Numbered from the stretch's first letter, positions 11,174 to 18,309 are shown. The stretch: DNA of 58,016 nt from Haliea sp. (GCA_016704305.1 JADJAL010000030.1:1-58016), one strand, 5' to 3'. Numbers and translations are program-made. Notes: generated by a model not told the origin, from the sequence alone.

Positions 11174-11565
11174 TCAGCCAACACGAAGAATCAGTTTCTC
11201 AAAACTACGCTGGATATCTTGCCTGGCGATATCCCGATCACCTTCAAGCGGTAGCTCCCTCGCGTCCGGATGTATAGGAACTTCTTCCCCCTCGGGGGTG
11301 CTCAGGAGCCAGCCGCGCTCCGTGGTGATCACGCTACCTTGGAGGTAATGGCAAACGTGGCTGGACGCCAAAGGATCCGTCCAGCCCGAATCCACCCATG
11401 CAACGCCGCCATCCTCGAGGTCGAACGTGTGCACCATGTAGCGCAGGCCGCCCGCCGGATGATCAATGAGCAAGATGGCACCTGCAGCGCTTGCTTGTGC
11501 TGGCGTCATACTTGCCATCGATCCGCGGATTCGGGGGAGTTTGGTGACATGTACATTTCGATCAT
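11174..11565 (-). CDS. Small hypothetical protein of the element
   Basis: The clear part is M-A-S-M-T-P-A-Q-A-S-A-A-G-A-I-L-L-I-D-H from 11518, with a compact alpha/beta-like sequence rich in D, G and W and no known domain. A better start is the ATG at 11565, which has a perfect AGGAGG ribosome site 10 nt upstream (11576-11581); one indel near 11520 is needed to join it. Product about 130 residues. No transmembrane span or signal peptide. Function unknown. Confidence 0.5.
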
Positions 11566-12014
11566 GCTTGCTTGTCCTCCTGGCCGCAGCATCATGCTCC
11601 AGCTCAATTGGAGAAAGCGAGCGACCAGGGCAAATCAGGCGCCGCTTCGCGAAGGGCCGGATGACACCTCAAGGAGACATTGCTGCTATAAGCTGACCTA
11701 CTCTGATAGTTATTCGTCAACCACTATGTGTCAACCGAATTGAAATTCTGGGCTACCTGACGATGCGCTTTGAGAATAGCGGGCGAGCAATACATGCCGT
11801 CACTACCTGTGAAGGATGCGGAGCCTGCCGTGAGAATCGCCCGCAAGCCCTACCTTGGTAATTTAATAGGAGTACAAAAAGTATACGGCAATTCCCGCTA
11901 TCGATTCAATTTCTGTATCCATACCCCGATATTTGGATAGCGAGGCGTTGATCTCGGAGCGGTATGGATACAGATTCTGTATTGACTGGATACAAAAGTT
12001 GTACAGGGTGAAGC
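11566..12014. other. Noncoding region of the element with inverted repeats
   Basis: No defensible gene on either strand. It carries a weak minus-strand promoter candidate (TTGACA at 11729-11734, poor -10 near 11707-11712) facing the gene at 11174-11565, and a set of GGATACA-type repeats around 11912-12000. It separates the small regulatory genes near the integrase from the cargo genes. Confidence 0.4.
11912..11974. repeat. 14-bp perfect inverted repeat in element
   Basis: TCTGTATCCATACC at 11912-11925 and its exact complement GGTATGGATACAGA at 11961-11974, 35 bp apart. A further half-copy (TGGATACA) follows near 11988. Spaced, repeated half-sites suggest a protein-binding locus, such as a repressor operator or a replication/transfer site, since no gene overlaps it. 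Confidence 0.55.
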
Positions 12015-12421
12015 CTAAAATTTCCTTAACGCAACGGTTGTAGGCTGCACGTCGAGCTTACCCCGGCATTCATGAATTTCACGCCAGGTCAGGGCGAACA
12101 GAGAGCATAGCCCACCCGGATTCATGAACTGGCCAACTCTCGTGCACACGATGAGGTTGGCACCGAGCAAAGCCTTTTTAGCTTTGTTGAGCGTGGCTGG
12201 CGAGTTAAACCTCGTTCTTTCATTAGAGACCATGCGATCTGGAAGGTCGCCATTATTGAAACCAGTGAACTGGAGCGGGAGTTCGAACAGCAGACCTTCG
12301 CGCATGCAGGCAGGTTGATATAGTCATGGTGTTTCATGACGGCCCGCGGCACGCCTGCGAAGCTTTGCGTACGCGCATTTCGACCTTTCGCGTTTACACC
12401 GCGATGGATTGACGCGGCCAT
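12015..12421 (-). CDS. Hypothetical element protein, winged-helix-like (frameshifted)
   Basis: Begins at the ATG at 12421, which lies just after the stop of the preceding gene. Pieces in order: F-A-G-V-P-R-A-V-M-K-H-H-D-Y-I-N-L-P, then F-E-L-P-L-Q-F-T-G-F-N-N-G-D-L, then in another frame A-W-S-L-M-K-E-R-G-L-T, then back to L-N-K-A-K-K-A-L-L-G-A-N-L-I-V and W-R-E-I-H-E-C-R-G-K-L-D-V. From memory this order matches small conserved proteins beside AlpA genes in proteobacterial islands, with a helix-turn-helix feel (short helices then a strand turn). Three indels (about 12300, 12250, 12205) are required. About 135 residues. Likely DNA binding, but unproven. Confidence 0.55.
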
Positions 12422-12424
12422 GGC

Positions 12425-12734
12425 TCAGAGAAGCTCGATGGTCCAAAAATGTACCGAGCTGTGCTCATTGAATTTGTTTCGATATGATTTCGGAGCTGCT
12501 TTACCGGTAATTCGGAGGTTGTAGGCGAGCAGCAGGTTGGCCATTTCGCATCCGAAGAGTGGGGTGTCCGGATGAGCAGGCCTGCCTAATTTCGTGAGTG
12601 AATGAACCTGGGTTGTCGAGCAGAAAGAGCAGGATTCGCCGTTGCTGCCGGTTTACGGGTTGCTCCTCAAGCAACTTCGCAACTGAAGCCTGAACAATTT
12701 CAAATTCGGAACAGGTCTCGTGTAGTATCCACAT
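12425..12734 (-). CDS. Hypothetical element protein downstream of alpA (one frameshift)
   Basis: ATG at 12734 has a GGAG site 5 nt upstream. It reads M-W-I-L-H-E-T-C-S-E-F-E, then K-L-L-E-E-Q-P-V-N-R-Q-Q-R-R-I-L-L-F-L-L-D-N-P-G-S-F-T-H, and after one indel near 12595 G-R-P-A-H-P-D-T-P-L-F-G-C and on to H-F-W-T-I-E-L-L at a TGA (12425-12427). The helical R-I-L-L-F-L-L-D-N block resembles a winged-helix recognition region. About 103 residues. It is sandwiched between alpA and the gene at 12015-12421 with almost no gap, suggesting one operon. Confidence 0.55.
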
Positions 12735-12819
12735 CGAACTCCTTAAATATTTCGCGTATTGGGATGTCACGAAGCCTGCCCTTGCCGGGGCGGGCTTCTC
12801 TCCGTTTTTGAGCCCGATA

Positions 12820-13047
12820 TTAGGATTTTCGGGACACTCGTCCAGCAAAGCCCGGATGTCCTCGGCGCGCCCACCGTTGTTCTAGTCCCAGTCGGATGCC
12901 TTTCGGCGCACGACCTTCTTTGACCCAGAGCCACCAGGTGCTGAGGCCGATACCGAGGAGGGGGTGTATTTGTTTGGCTCGGAGGAAGCCGGTAGTGGGA
13001 AGGTCCGACAGCTGTTGTCGGTAAATTTCCTTTACGATGTAGCTCAT
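12820..13047 (-). CDS. alpA: AlpA-family helix-turn-helix regulator (frameshifted)
   Basis: Reads T-G-F-L-R-A-K-Q-I-H-P-L-L-G-I-G-L-S-T-W-W-L-W-V-K-E-G-R-A-P-K-G-I-R-L-G, then R-T-T-V and W-R-A-E-D-I-R-A-L-L-D: the standard AlpA/MerR-type fold with the 'P-K-G-I-R-L' turn. AlpA proteins activate excisionase/integrase genes in P4-like elements. Two or three indels near 12885-12845 are needed; the tail R-V-S-R-K-S then reaches the TAA at 12820. Alternative start at 13059. Downstream lies a GC hairpin (about 12767-12793). It is the likely switch controlling excision of this element. Confidence 0.72.
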   Translation of the reverse strand: MSYIVKEIYRQQLSDLPTTGFLRAKQIHPLLGIGLSTWWLWVKEGRAPKGIRLGLEQRWARRGHPGFAGRVSRKS

Positions 13048-13175
13048 GTTCGCCCTCATGCAACATGGTTGGTGCTGATGGGGCCATTAAACCGGGGGAT
13101 GCAAAGATCAGGTCTTACGTTAACGGGACAAGCTTGCTGCGCTTAACATGGGCCGACCAAGCCAATGTTGGGCGG

Positions 13176-13870
13176 TTAGAGATATTCTCCTCGGCTGTCG
13201 AATTCTACGGGGGACCAGTTTTGCAGGGCGGAATTGACCTGCTCGACTGTGACCTCTGCCCCTTCGCCCAATATCGCTTCTGCAAAACTCGCCAAGGTTC
13301 TCTGTAATTGCCCACCGTATAGTCGGTCGAATGCCGTGGCCAGCCTTCGGATAATGTAGGTTCTTAAGCTGTGCTTGATCCTGGTCGTTGTAGAAGGTTA
13401 GGCCCGTTTTGGCTGGCGGCTGCTAGTTCCTTGGCTTCGGCGGAGAGCTGTTTTAGAAGTGTACTCAGAACTGGTGTCGGTTTTCCTGGCGTTACCTTTA
13501 GATATGGATCGGCAACGCGGTCGAGTTTCGTGCCATCGATTGCCGTTGCCAGCCAAGTGGCACTTTTGGAAATATCACGAAATCTTTCGGCTCGGTCATT
13601 GGGCGTAGGATGTGCGTTGAACGCTTCGCGCCGGAGTTCTAGGGACCCAAAACATAGTCCGTAGATTGAAACGAACTTGCTGGCGTTGTCAGGTCAGGTG
13701 GATTATTGCGCTTTGGCAATTTCTTTCCAGGCTGCTTTCATAGTGCGCGAGTCCGCCATCAGGCGCTCAAGTAACTCCGTCTCCCAGCTATTTCCCCGGC
13801 GGAAGACCATGTCGTTGTAGCAGGCGTTCACTTGTGCAACCAGCTCTTCGGGGTGAGCGCTAGCGCTCAT
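13176..13870 (-). CDS. Unknown protein translationally coupled to the integrase (broken)
   Basis: The ATG at 13870 overlaps the integrase stop by 11 nt. It begins M-S-A-S-A-H-P-E-E-L-V-A-Q-V-N-A-C-Y-N-D and runs to A-W-K-E-I-A-K-A-Q, where a TAA and a TGA interrupt. The same frame then reads S-K-F-V-S-I-Y-G-L-C-F-G-S-L-E-L-R-R-E-A-F-N, with two later frame changes (about 13410 and 13355), to R-R-L-A-T-A-F-D-R-L-Y-G-G and finally S-P-V-E-F-D-S-R-G-E-Y-L before a TAA at 13176-13178. The protein-like composition throughout supports one gene of about 230 residues, helical, no signal peptide. I do not recognise the family. An alternative is two genes, the second lacking a start. Confidence 0.5.
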
Positions 13871-15111
13871 GTTTAGGTTTATCCAAGTCCGCTGCACGCG
13901 TGGTATCGGGTGCGGTTTGTTCGATTTGATCTCTTAGTTCATCAAGGTAGTCCGCCCACCGCTGCATCATTTCATGGCGTTGAGGAAGGTGCTTGGTGCG
14001 GTTGTAGGCGCGACCTAGCGTGTCGCGCACTTTGTGTGCGAGCTGCTGTTCGATCCATTCCAAACGGTAGTCGAGCTGCTCGTCAAGTAGCGTGCGGGCC
14101 GAGGCTCGGAATCCGTGGGCGCAGTGGACTTTCTTTGTGTCGTAGCCGAGCTTCTGCAGGGCGCTGTTGACGGTTGCCGCGCTGGCATGGTGCTTGCGTC
14201 GGCGAGCATTTGGGAAGACGTAGGCAGGTTCCCGTAAGCGGTTCAAGGTCTCTAAGGATAGACAGGGCCCGAGTGCTCAGCGGTACGTCGTGCGCCTGGC
14301 GCATTTTCATCTTGTCAGCTGGTAAACGCCACAGGGCTTGTTTCCAGTCAATCTCCGTCCACCGCATCGAGATCATCTCCCCAGGTCGCTGGAAAAGCAG
14401 CGGACAGAGTTTTAGCAGGCAACGGACCACATGGGTGCCTTCATATTTGTCGATGGCTCTAAGGAGCACTCCGAATTCCTTGGGGTCCGTGATTGCGGCG
14501 TGGTGCGTGGTAGCTTTGGGTTTCAACGCCCCTTTCAGGTCAAGGCCGGATTCTCCGGACACGCGACGGGTCTGTTTGGCGTATCGGAATATCTGACCGA
14601 ACACTTGTCGTGCGTTATGGGCTGTTTCAAGGGCGCCGCGGTCTTCGATCCGCTGCAGGCATGAGAGGAGGTCCATGGTTTCAATATCACTGACCGGGGT
14701 TTTGCCGAGCCAAGGGAGCAGGTCGTTGTCTAACAGCGCGCGGCGTTTCTTGGTTGTGGAGTCAGCCCAAATTCCTGCCTGCTTTTGAAACCACTCGTCT
14801 GCAACCGTTTGGAAGGTGTTTTCGGCCTCCCAGTTTTGGCGGACTTTGCGGGTGCGCTTCACTTTGGATGGATCTATTCCTTCGCGCAGGAGCCGCCGGG
14901 AGTCGTCCCGTGCATTGCGGGCTTCCTTTAGGCTAACTTCGGGGTAAACGCCATAAGCCAGGCGTTTCTCTTTGCCCGCAAATCGGTATTTATGGCGCCA
15001 GTACTTGGCACCGGTTGGATGCACCTCCAGGTAGAGGCCTTTCTCGTCTGCGAGACGATATATTTTTCCTGTTGTTTTGGCGTTTTTCGCCGTCGGATCG
15101 GTCAGCGCCAT
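13860..15111 (-). CDS. int: P4-type tyrosine recombinase / integrase (one frameshift)
   Basis: Catalyses site-specific integration and excision at the tRNA-Phe site. ATG at 15111 gives M-A-L-T-D-P-T-A-K-N-A-K, the usual start of this family, with the DUF4102-type arm-binding domain (residues about 1-90, D-E-K-G-L-Y-L-E-V-H-P), a core-binding domain (about 100-200) and a catalytic domain. Catalytic residues visible: Arg in R-P-G-E-M-I-S-M-R-W, H-x-x-R in H-G-F-R-A-S-A-R-T, and the H...Y pair in A-H-K-V-R-D-T-L-G-R-A-Y-N-R-T, Tyr being the nucleophile. One indel near 14235 separates the last 120 residues. About 417 residues when joined. Adjacent to its own attachment site. Confidence 0.9.
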
Positions 15112-15123
15112 CGTGCTCCCTCG

Positions 15124-15162
15124 TGGGGGCATAACCGAGCCGTATTAGGCTCGGTGCCCCCA
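15124..15162. repeat. Long perfect hairpin upstream of the integrase start
   Basis: TGGGGGCA...TGCCCCCA forms the base, and a second perfect stem ACCGAGCC/GGCTCGGT sits inside with a six-base loop; two unpaired bases lie on one side. It begins 13 nt before the integrase ATG, so it would form in the int leader RNA or serve as an operator. No U-run follows, so it is not a standard terminator. Confidence 0.6.
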
Positions 15163-15194
15163 TGTGTGCCCCTGCTCTCTTCGAGATGCGGCTG

Positions 15195-15280
15195 GATTAA
15201 CTTGGGTTTACGAGGGTTATCATGCCAAGCAACCTTACGATTGCGCTCAAGTATTTTTAGATCAACTTGGATTTACTGGG
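15195..15280. repeat. Paired direct repeats between tRNA-Phe and int
   Basis: Two copies of GAT-Y-AACTTGG-R-TTTAC followed by GGG, at 15195-15216 and 15260-15280, about 65 bp apart. Their location between the crossover core and the integrase gene fits arm-type integrase binding sites. Confidence 0.5.
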
Positions 15281-15289
15281 ATGGGCAGG

Positions 15290-15305
15290 TGGTGCCCAGA
15301 GACGG
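15290..15305. repeat. Right attachment-site copy (att) within tRNA-Phe
   Basis: TGGTGCCCAGAGACGG, the tRNA 3' terminus, identical to 2858-2873. Confidence 0.88.
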
Positions 15306-15365
15306 AATCGAACCGCCGACACGGGGATTTTCAATCCCCTGCTCTACCGACTGAGCTATCTGGGC
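15290..15365 (-). tRNA. pheT: tRNA-Phe (GAA)
   Basis: Full cloverleaf of 76 nt on the minus strand. The acceptor stem pairs GCCCAGA with TCTGGGC, with discriminator A and encoded CCA at 15290-15292. The anticodon stem GGGGA/TCCCC encloses loop TTGAAAA with anticodon GAA. The T-arm carries GTTCGATTC. The integrative element uses its last 16 nt as attachment core and regenerates them. The conventional gene symbol is uncertain (pheT also names a synthetase subunit; tRNA genes are often pheU/pheV). Confidence 0.96.
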
Positions 15366-15407
15366 GTAACGTGGTTTTACCCTTCTCGCATTGCGCGAAA
15401 GGCGCGT

Positions 15408-15436
15408 ATTAAACCCGTCCGGGCAGCGTGAGTCAA
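15408..15436 (-). promoter_or_regulatory. Sigma-70 promoter of tRNA-Phe
   Basis: TTGACT (15431-15436), 17-nt spacer, TTTAAT (15408-15413), followed by a GC-rich discriminator (GCGCC) typical of stringently controlled stable-RNA promoters. It lies about 43 nt before the mature tRNA 5' end. Confidence 0.72.
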
Positions 15437-15473
15437 GCTGGCGCTGGTTGGTGTGGTGGTTAGCGGGGCGAGC

Positions 15474-16856
15474 TTACTTGGTCGGCGGGACGTAACCCTC
15501 GGCCCTGTCGTAATCTTCGCCGGAGAAGTACTTGTCCATTTCGCCCTGCAGGTACTTTCGCGCCTCGGGGTCCACCAGGCTCAGGTGCTTTTCGTTGATC
15601 AGCATGGTCTGGTGGCTCTGCCAGTCCTGCCAGGCTTGTTTGGACACGTTGTCGAACACGTCCTGCCCCTTGGGGCCGGGGTAGGGTGGCTTGTCCAGCC
15701 CTTCCATCTCTTTCTTGTATTTCTTGCAAAAAACCATGCGGGACATTCTCAATACTCCGTGTGTGTCTGTTTGCGCGCCTGTTTCCGGGTTCGCGTTTGC
15801 GCCAAATTCGACCAGTTGCGCCAGCAGCGCCGCCACCGGGGCGGCGAGGCCGATGCGCGGGGGTTGGCGAAGGTTATACCAGAGCTGTTGGGAGGCTTCC
15901 ATCACTGCGTGTGGGGTGCTGTCGAGCTGCGCTACTACCGGCGTGATATCGAGGTGGTAGTGGCTGAACGTATGGCGAAAGCCCGGGCGGACCTCCACGC
16001 TGGCGGGCTCGGTGCCCCAGCGATCCAGGCATTGCTGCGTGGCTGTCGCGGCCGCGTCGATTTCGGGGAAGCACCACAGGCCGCCCCAAATACCGCTTGG
16101 CGGCCGCTTTTCCAGCCAGATCTCGTCGTCTGCGCTGCGCACTATCAGAAAGCAGGTGGCCTTGACGGGCATGACCTTGCGCGGCTTTTTGCCCGGATAG
16201 TCGCGTTGATCGCCGTGCGCGAGTGCCTGGCAGTCCGTCGCCAGCGGGCATCGTTCGCAGTCGGGCGCGGAGCGTGTGCACAGCGTCGCGCCCAGGTCCA
16301 TCATCGCCTGCGTGTAGTCGGCGCAGCGTTCGGTCGGCGTGTGGCGTTCGGCGATTTCCCATAGCTGCTGGTGCACGGCACTTTGCCCGGGCCAGCCGTC
16401 CACCCGGTGGTAACGGGCGAGTACGCGTTTGACGTTGCCATCCAGAATGCTCGCCCGCTGGCCAAACGCGATGCTCAGGATGGCGCCTGCGGTCGATCGC
16501 CCTATGCCCGGTAATTCACAGAGGCCTTCGAGCGAAGCGGGAAATTGTCCCCGCATGCTGCCTGCCACCTGCTTCGCGGCCCGGTGAAGGTTGCGGGCGC
16601 GCGCGTAATAGCCGAGTCCTGTCCACAGGTGCAGTACGGCATCCTCGGGCGCCGCTGCCAGCGCCTGCACGTCCGGGAAGGCGGCCATGAAGCTCTCAAA
16701 ATAGGGAATGACGGTTTTTACCTGCGTCTGCTGCAGCATGATCTCGGATACCCAGACGCGGTAGGGACTGGTATCGCGCTGCCAGGGCAGGTCCTTGCGG
16801 CCGTGCGCATCGAACCAGTCAAGGACGCGTAAGGCAAAGGGATCAGGGCTGGGCAT
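15474..16856 (-). CDS. mutY-yggX: MutY adenine glycosylase fused in frame to YggX
   Basis: A single 460-residue frame. Residues 1-345 are A/G-specific adenine glycosylase: catalytic Glu in S-E-I-M-L-Q-Q-T-Q, helix-hairpin-helix L-P-G-I-G-R-S-T-A-G, catalytic Asp in I-L-D-G-N-V-K-R-V, 4Fe-4S cysteines with spacing C-x6-C-x2-C-x5-C, then a NUDIX-like 8-oxoG recognition domain (K-R-P-P-S-G-I-W-G-G-L-W). Residues 371-460 are a complete YggX (M-S-R-M-V-F-C-K-K-Y...), a small protein linked to Fe-S protection and iron traffic; its own ATG is at 15746 with a CGGAG site. mutY and yggX are neighbouring separate genes in most gammaproteobacteria. The fusion may be real, or an indel hid the mutY stop: another frame meets TGA just before the yggX ATG. 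Confidence 0.9.
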   Translation of the reverse strand: MPSPDPFALRVLDWFDAHGRKDLPWQRDTSPYRVWVSEIMLQQTQVKTVIPYFESFMAAFPDVQALAAAPEDAVLHLWTGLGYYARARNLHRAAKQVAGSMRGQFPASLEGLCELPGIGRSTAGAILSIAFGQRASILDGNVKRVLARYHRVDGWPGQSAVHQQLWEIAERHTPTERCADYTQAMMDLGATLCTRSAPDCERCPLATDCQALAHGDQRDYPGKKPRKVMPVKATCFLIVRSADDEIWLEKRPPSGIWGGLWCFPEIDAAATATQQCLDRWGTEPASVEVRPGFRHTFSHYHLDITPVVAQLDSTPHAVMEASQQLWYNLRQPPRIGLAAPVAALLAQLVEFGANANPETGAQTDTHGVLRMSRMVFCKKYKKEMEGLDKPPYPGPKGQDVFDNVSKQAWQDWQSHQTMLINEKHLSLVDPEARKYLQGEMDKYFSGEDYDRAEGYVPPTK

Positions 16857-16939
16857 CGGGGCAAACTGGTGTTGGCACGGGCGTCACAGGGTAAAGGCTC
16901 ACTTGCCATAGTGCCAGTGAATTAGGCCGCACATTCCCC

Positions 16940-16945
16940 TATAAT
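16940..16945 (+). promoter_or_regulatory. -10 element of the hisB promoter
   Basis: TATAAT about 50 nt before the hisB ATG; no strong -35 at 17 nt. It probably starts the hisBHAF transcript. Confidence 0.4.
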
Positions 16946-16996
16946 GGCCGGCTTTTCGGGGACGGGCTCCCCGATGTTACCCCGCTGGAGAACCCC

Positions 16997-17590
16997 ATGG
17001 CTGAGCGCAAGGCCACGATCACGCGAAACACGCTGGAGACGCAGATCACCGTCACGGTGAACCTCGACGGCACCGGCAAAGCCGAATTCGAGACGGGCAT
17101 TCCCTTCCTCGACCACATGCTGGACCAGGTTGCGCGTCACGGCATGATGGACATCAGTATCCACGCACAGGGCGATTTGCACATCGACGCCCACCACACG
17201 GTGGAAGACATCGGCATCACGCTGGGCCAGGCGGTGACGGAAGCAGTGGGCGACAAGAAAGGCATCCTGCGTTACGGGCACGCCTACGTGCCGCTGGACG
17301 AAGCGCTGTCGCGGGTGGTGATCGACTTCTCTGGTCGCCCCGGCCTGCAGTTCCATGTGCCGTTCACGCGCGCCTCGGTCGGCGGTTTTGACGTGGACCT
17401 GTTCATGGAGTTTTTCCAGGGCTTCGTCAACCACGCGCTGGTGACGCTGCATATCGACAACCTGCGCGGTGACAACAGCCATCACCAGGCCGAGACGGTG
17501 TTCAAGGCCTTTGGTCGCGCGGTGCGCATGGCGCTGTCGGCCGATCCGCGCATGGCTGGCATCACGCCGTCCACCAAGGGTGTGCTGTAA
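16997..17590 (+). CDS. hisB: Imidazoleglycerol-phosphate dehydratase
   Basis: Sixth step of histidine synthesis: dehydrates imidazole glycerol phosphate to imidazole acetol phosphate using two metal ions. The 197-residue length is that of the monofunctional enzyme. Metal-binding motifs seen: F-L-D-H-M-L-D-Q, D-A-H-H-T-V-E-D and D-N-S-H-H-Q-A-E-T. Start M-A-E-R-K-A-T-I-T-R-N-T follows a GGAG site 7 nt upstream. First gene of hisBHAF. Intact, and no fused phosphatase as in Escherichia coli HisB. Confidence 0.97.
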   Translation: MAERKATITRNTLETQITVTVNLDGTGKAEFETGIPFLDHMLDQVARHGMMDISIHAQGDLHIDAHHTVEDIGITLGQAVTEAVGDKKGILRYGHAYVPLDEALSRVVIDFSGRPGLQFHVPFTRASVGGFDVDLFMEFFQGFVNHALVTLHIDNLRGDNSHHQAETVFKAFGRAVRMALSADPRMAGITPSTKGVL

Positions 17591-17616
17591 GCAGCGTCTT
17601 GTGAGTAGGAAAACGC

Positions 17617-17658
17617 ATGAGTGCCCTGTTATGAGTGCCCGCTTATGAGCACCCGCTT
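17617..17658 (+). repeat. 14-nt tandem array of mini-ORFs before hisH
   Basis: Three direct units, ATGAGTGCCCTGTT, ATGAGTGCCCGCTT, ATGAGCACCCGCTT, then the hisH GTGA. Each unit starts a five-codon ORF (MSALL, MSARL, MSTRL) whose TGA overlaps the next ATGA or GTGA by four bases. An AGGA ribosome site stands 6 nt before the first ATG at 17617; none is obvious directly before hisH. Confidence 0.85.
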
Positions 17659-18309
17659 GTGAAAGTTCGTGTCGCCGTTATCGATTACGGCATGGGCAAC
17701 CTGCATTCCGTGGCCAGCGCGCTGCAGCATGTCGGCGCCGGTGAAGTGGTGGTCACGCACGACGCCGAGCTTATCCGCAAGGCTGATCGCGTGGTGTTTC
17801 CCGGCGTCGGCGCGATACGCGATTGCATGTCCGAGATACGCCGCCTGAAGTGCGATGAGTTGCTGGCGCAGGCGCTGACCGAGCAGCAGGTGCCGGTACT
17901 GGCGATCTGCGTCGGCCTGCAGGCGCTGATGGATCGTTCGGAGGAAAACGGCGGCGTGGATTGCCTGGGTATTATTCCCGGCGAGGTGCGCTACTTCGGT
18001 AACCCGCTGGCGGATGCGTCGGGCCAGCGCCTGAAAGTGCCGCACATGGGTTGGAACGAAGTGCGCCAGCACCGCGACCACCCGCTGTGGGCCGGCATCC
18101 CCGACATGAGCCGCTTCTACTTTGTACACAGTTATTACGTGCACGCCGAAGATCGCAGCCTGCTGGCGGGCAGCGTTGAATACGGCGTCACAGCCGATGC
18201 CGCGCTGGCCCGCGACAACCTGTTCGCCGTGCAGTTTCACCCGGAAAAAAGCGCCGCTGCCGGGCTAACCCTGCTGAAAAACTTCCTGGAGTGGAACGGA
18301 CAATGCTGA
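17659..18309 (+). CDS. hisH: Imidazole glycerol phosphate synthase, glutaminase subunit
   Basis: Class I glutamine amidotransferase that feeds ammonia to HisF. Seen: V-A-V-I-D-Y-G-M-G-N-L-H-S at the N-terminus, nucleophile Cys in L-A-I-C-V-G-L-Q (family often has I-C-L-G-M-Q), and the His/Glu pair in V-Q-F-H-P-E-K-S. I take the GTG at 17659 as start: it gives 216 residues, the usual size, and it overlaps the last mini-ORF stop (GTGA). A GTG at 17635 would also be in frame but lies inside the repeat array. The gene overlaps hisA by 7 nt at its end. Confidence 0.95.
   Translation: MKVRVAVIDYGMGNLHSVASALQHVGAGEVVVTHDAELIRKADRVVFPGVGAIRDCMSEIRRLKCDELLAQALTEQQVPVLAICVGLQALMDRSEENGGVDCLGIIPGEVRYFGNPLADASGQRLKVPHMGWNEVRQHRDHPLWAGIPDMSRFYFVHSYYVHAEDRSLLAGSVEYGVTADAALARDNLFAVQFHPEKSAAAGLTLLKNFLEWNGQC

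Larger units (their letters stand above)
2858..15305. mobile_element. Integrative element in tRNA-Phe carrying type III R-M
   Basis: The element is bounded by 16-bp perfect direct repeats (TGGTGCCCAGAGACGG) at 2858-2873 and 15290-15305. The right copy is exactly the last 16 nt of the tRNA-Phe gene, including CCA. A tyrosine integrase gene (13860-15111) sits directly beside that tRNA end, as in P4-type islands and satellites. Distance between repeat starts is 12,432 bp. Every gene inside is on the minus strand, reading away from the tRNA: int, an unknown coupled gene, an AlpA-type regulator, small unknown genes, a DUF4124 protein, mod, res, DUF3800. I see no relaxase, primase, capsid or portal gene, so it is either a minimal integrative island or depends on a helper. 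Confidence 0.88.

Noticed and set aside
10757..11254. Plus-strand frame of 165 codons inside the element
   Set aside because: Antisense to the DUF4124 signal region and the neighbouring gap; all credible element genes are on the minus strand.
12767..12793. GC-rich hairpin after alpA as a rho-independent terminator
   Set aside because: On the coding (minus) strand no T-run follows; only the plus strand has a weak T-rich tail, where no gene ends.
13176..13702. Plus-strand frames at 13371-13664 as a gene
   Set aside because: The minus strand here carries a coherent protein sequence that continues the integrase-coupled gene; the plus frame is its shadow.
17635..17658. GTG at 17635 as the hisH start
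   Set aside because: It sits inside the 14-nt array; the GTG at 17659 gives the normal protein length and overlaps the last mini-ORF stop.
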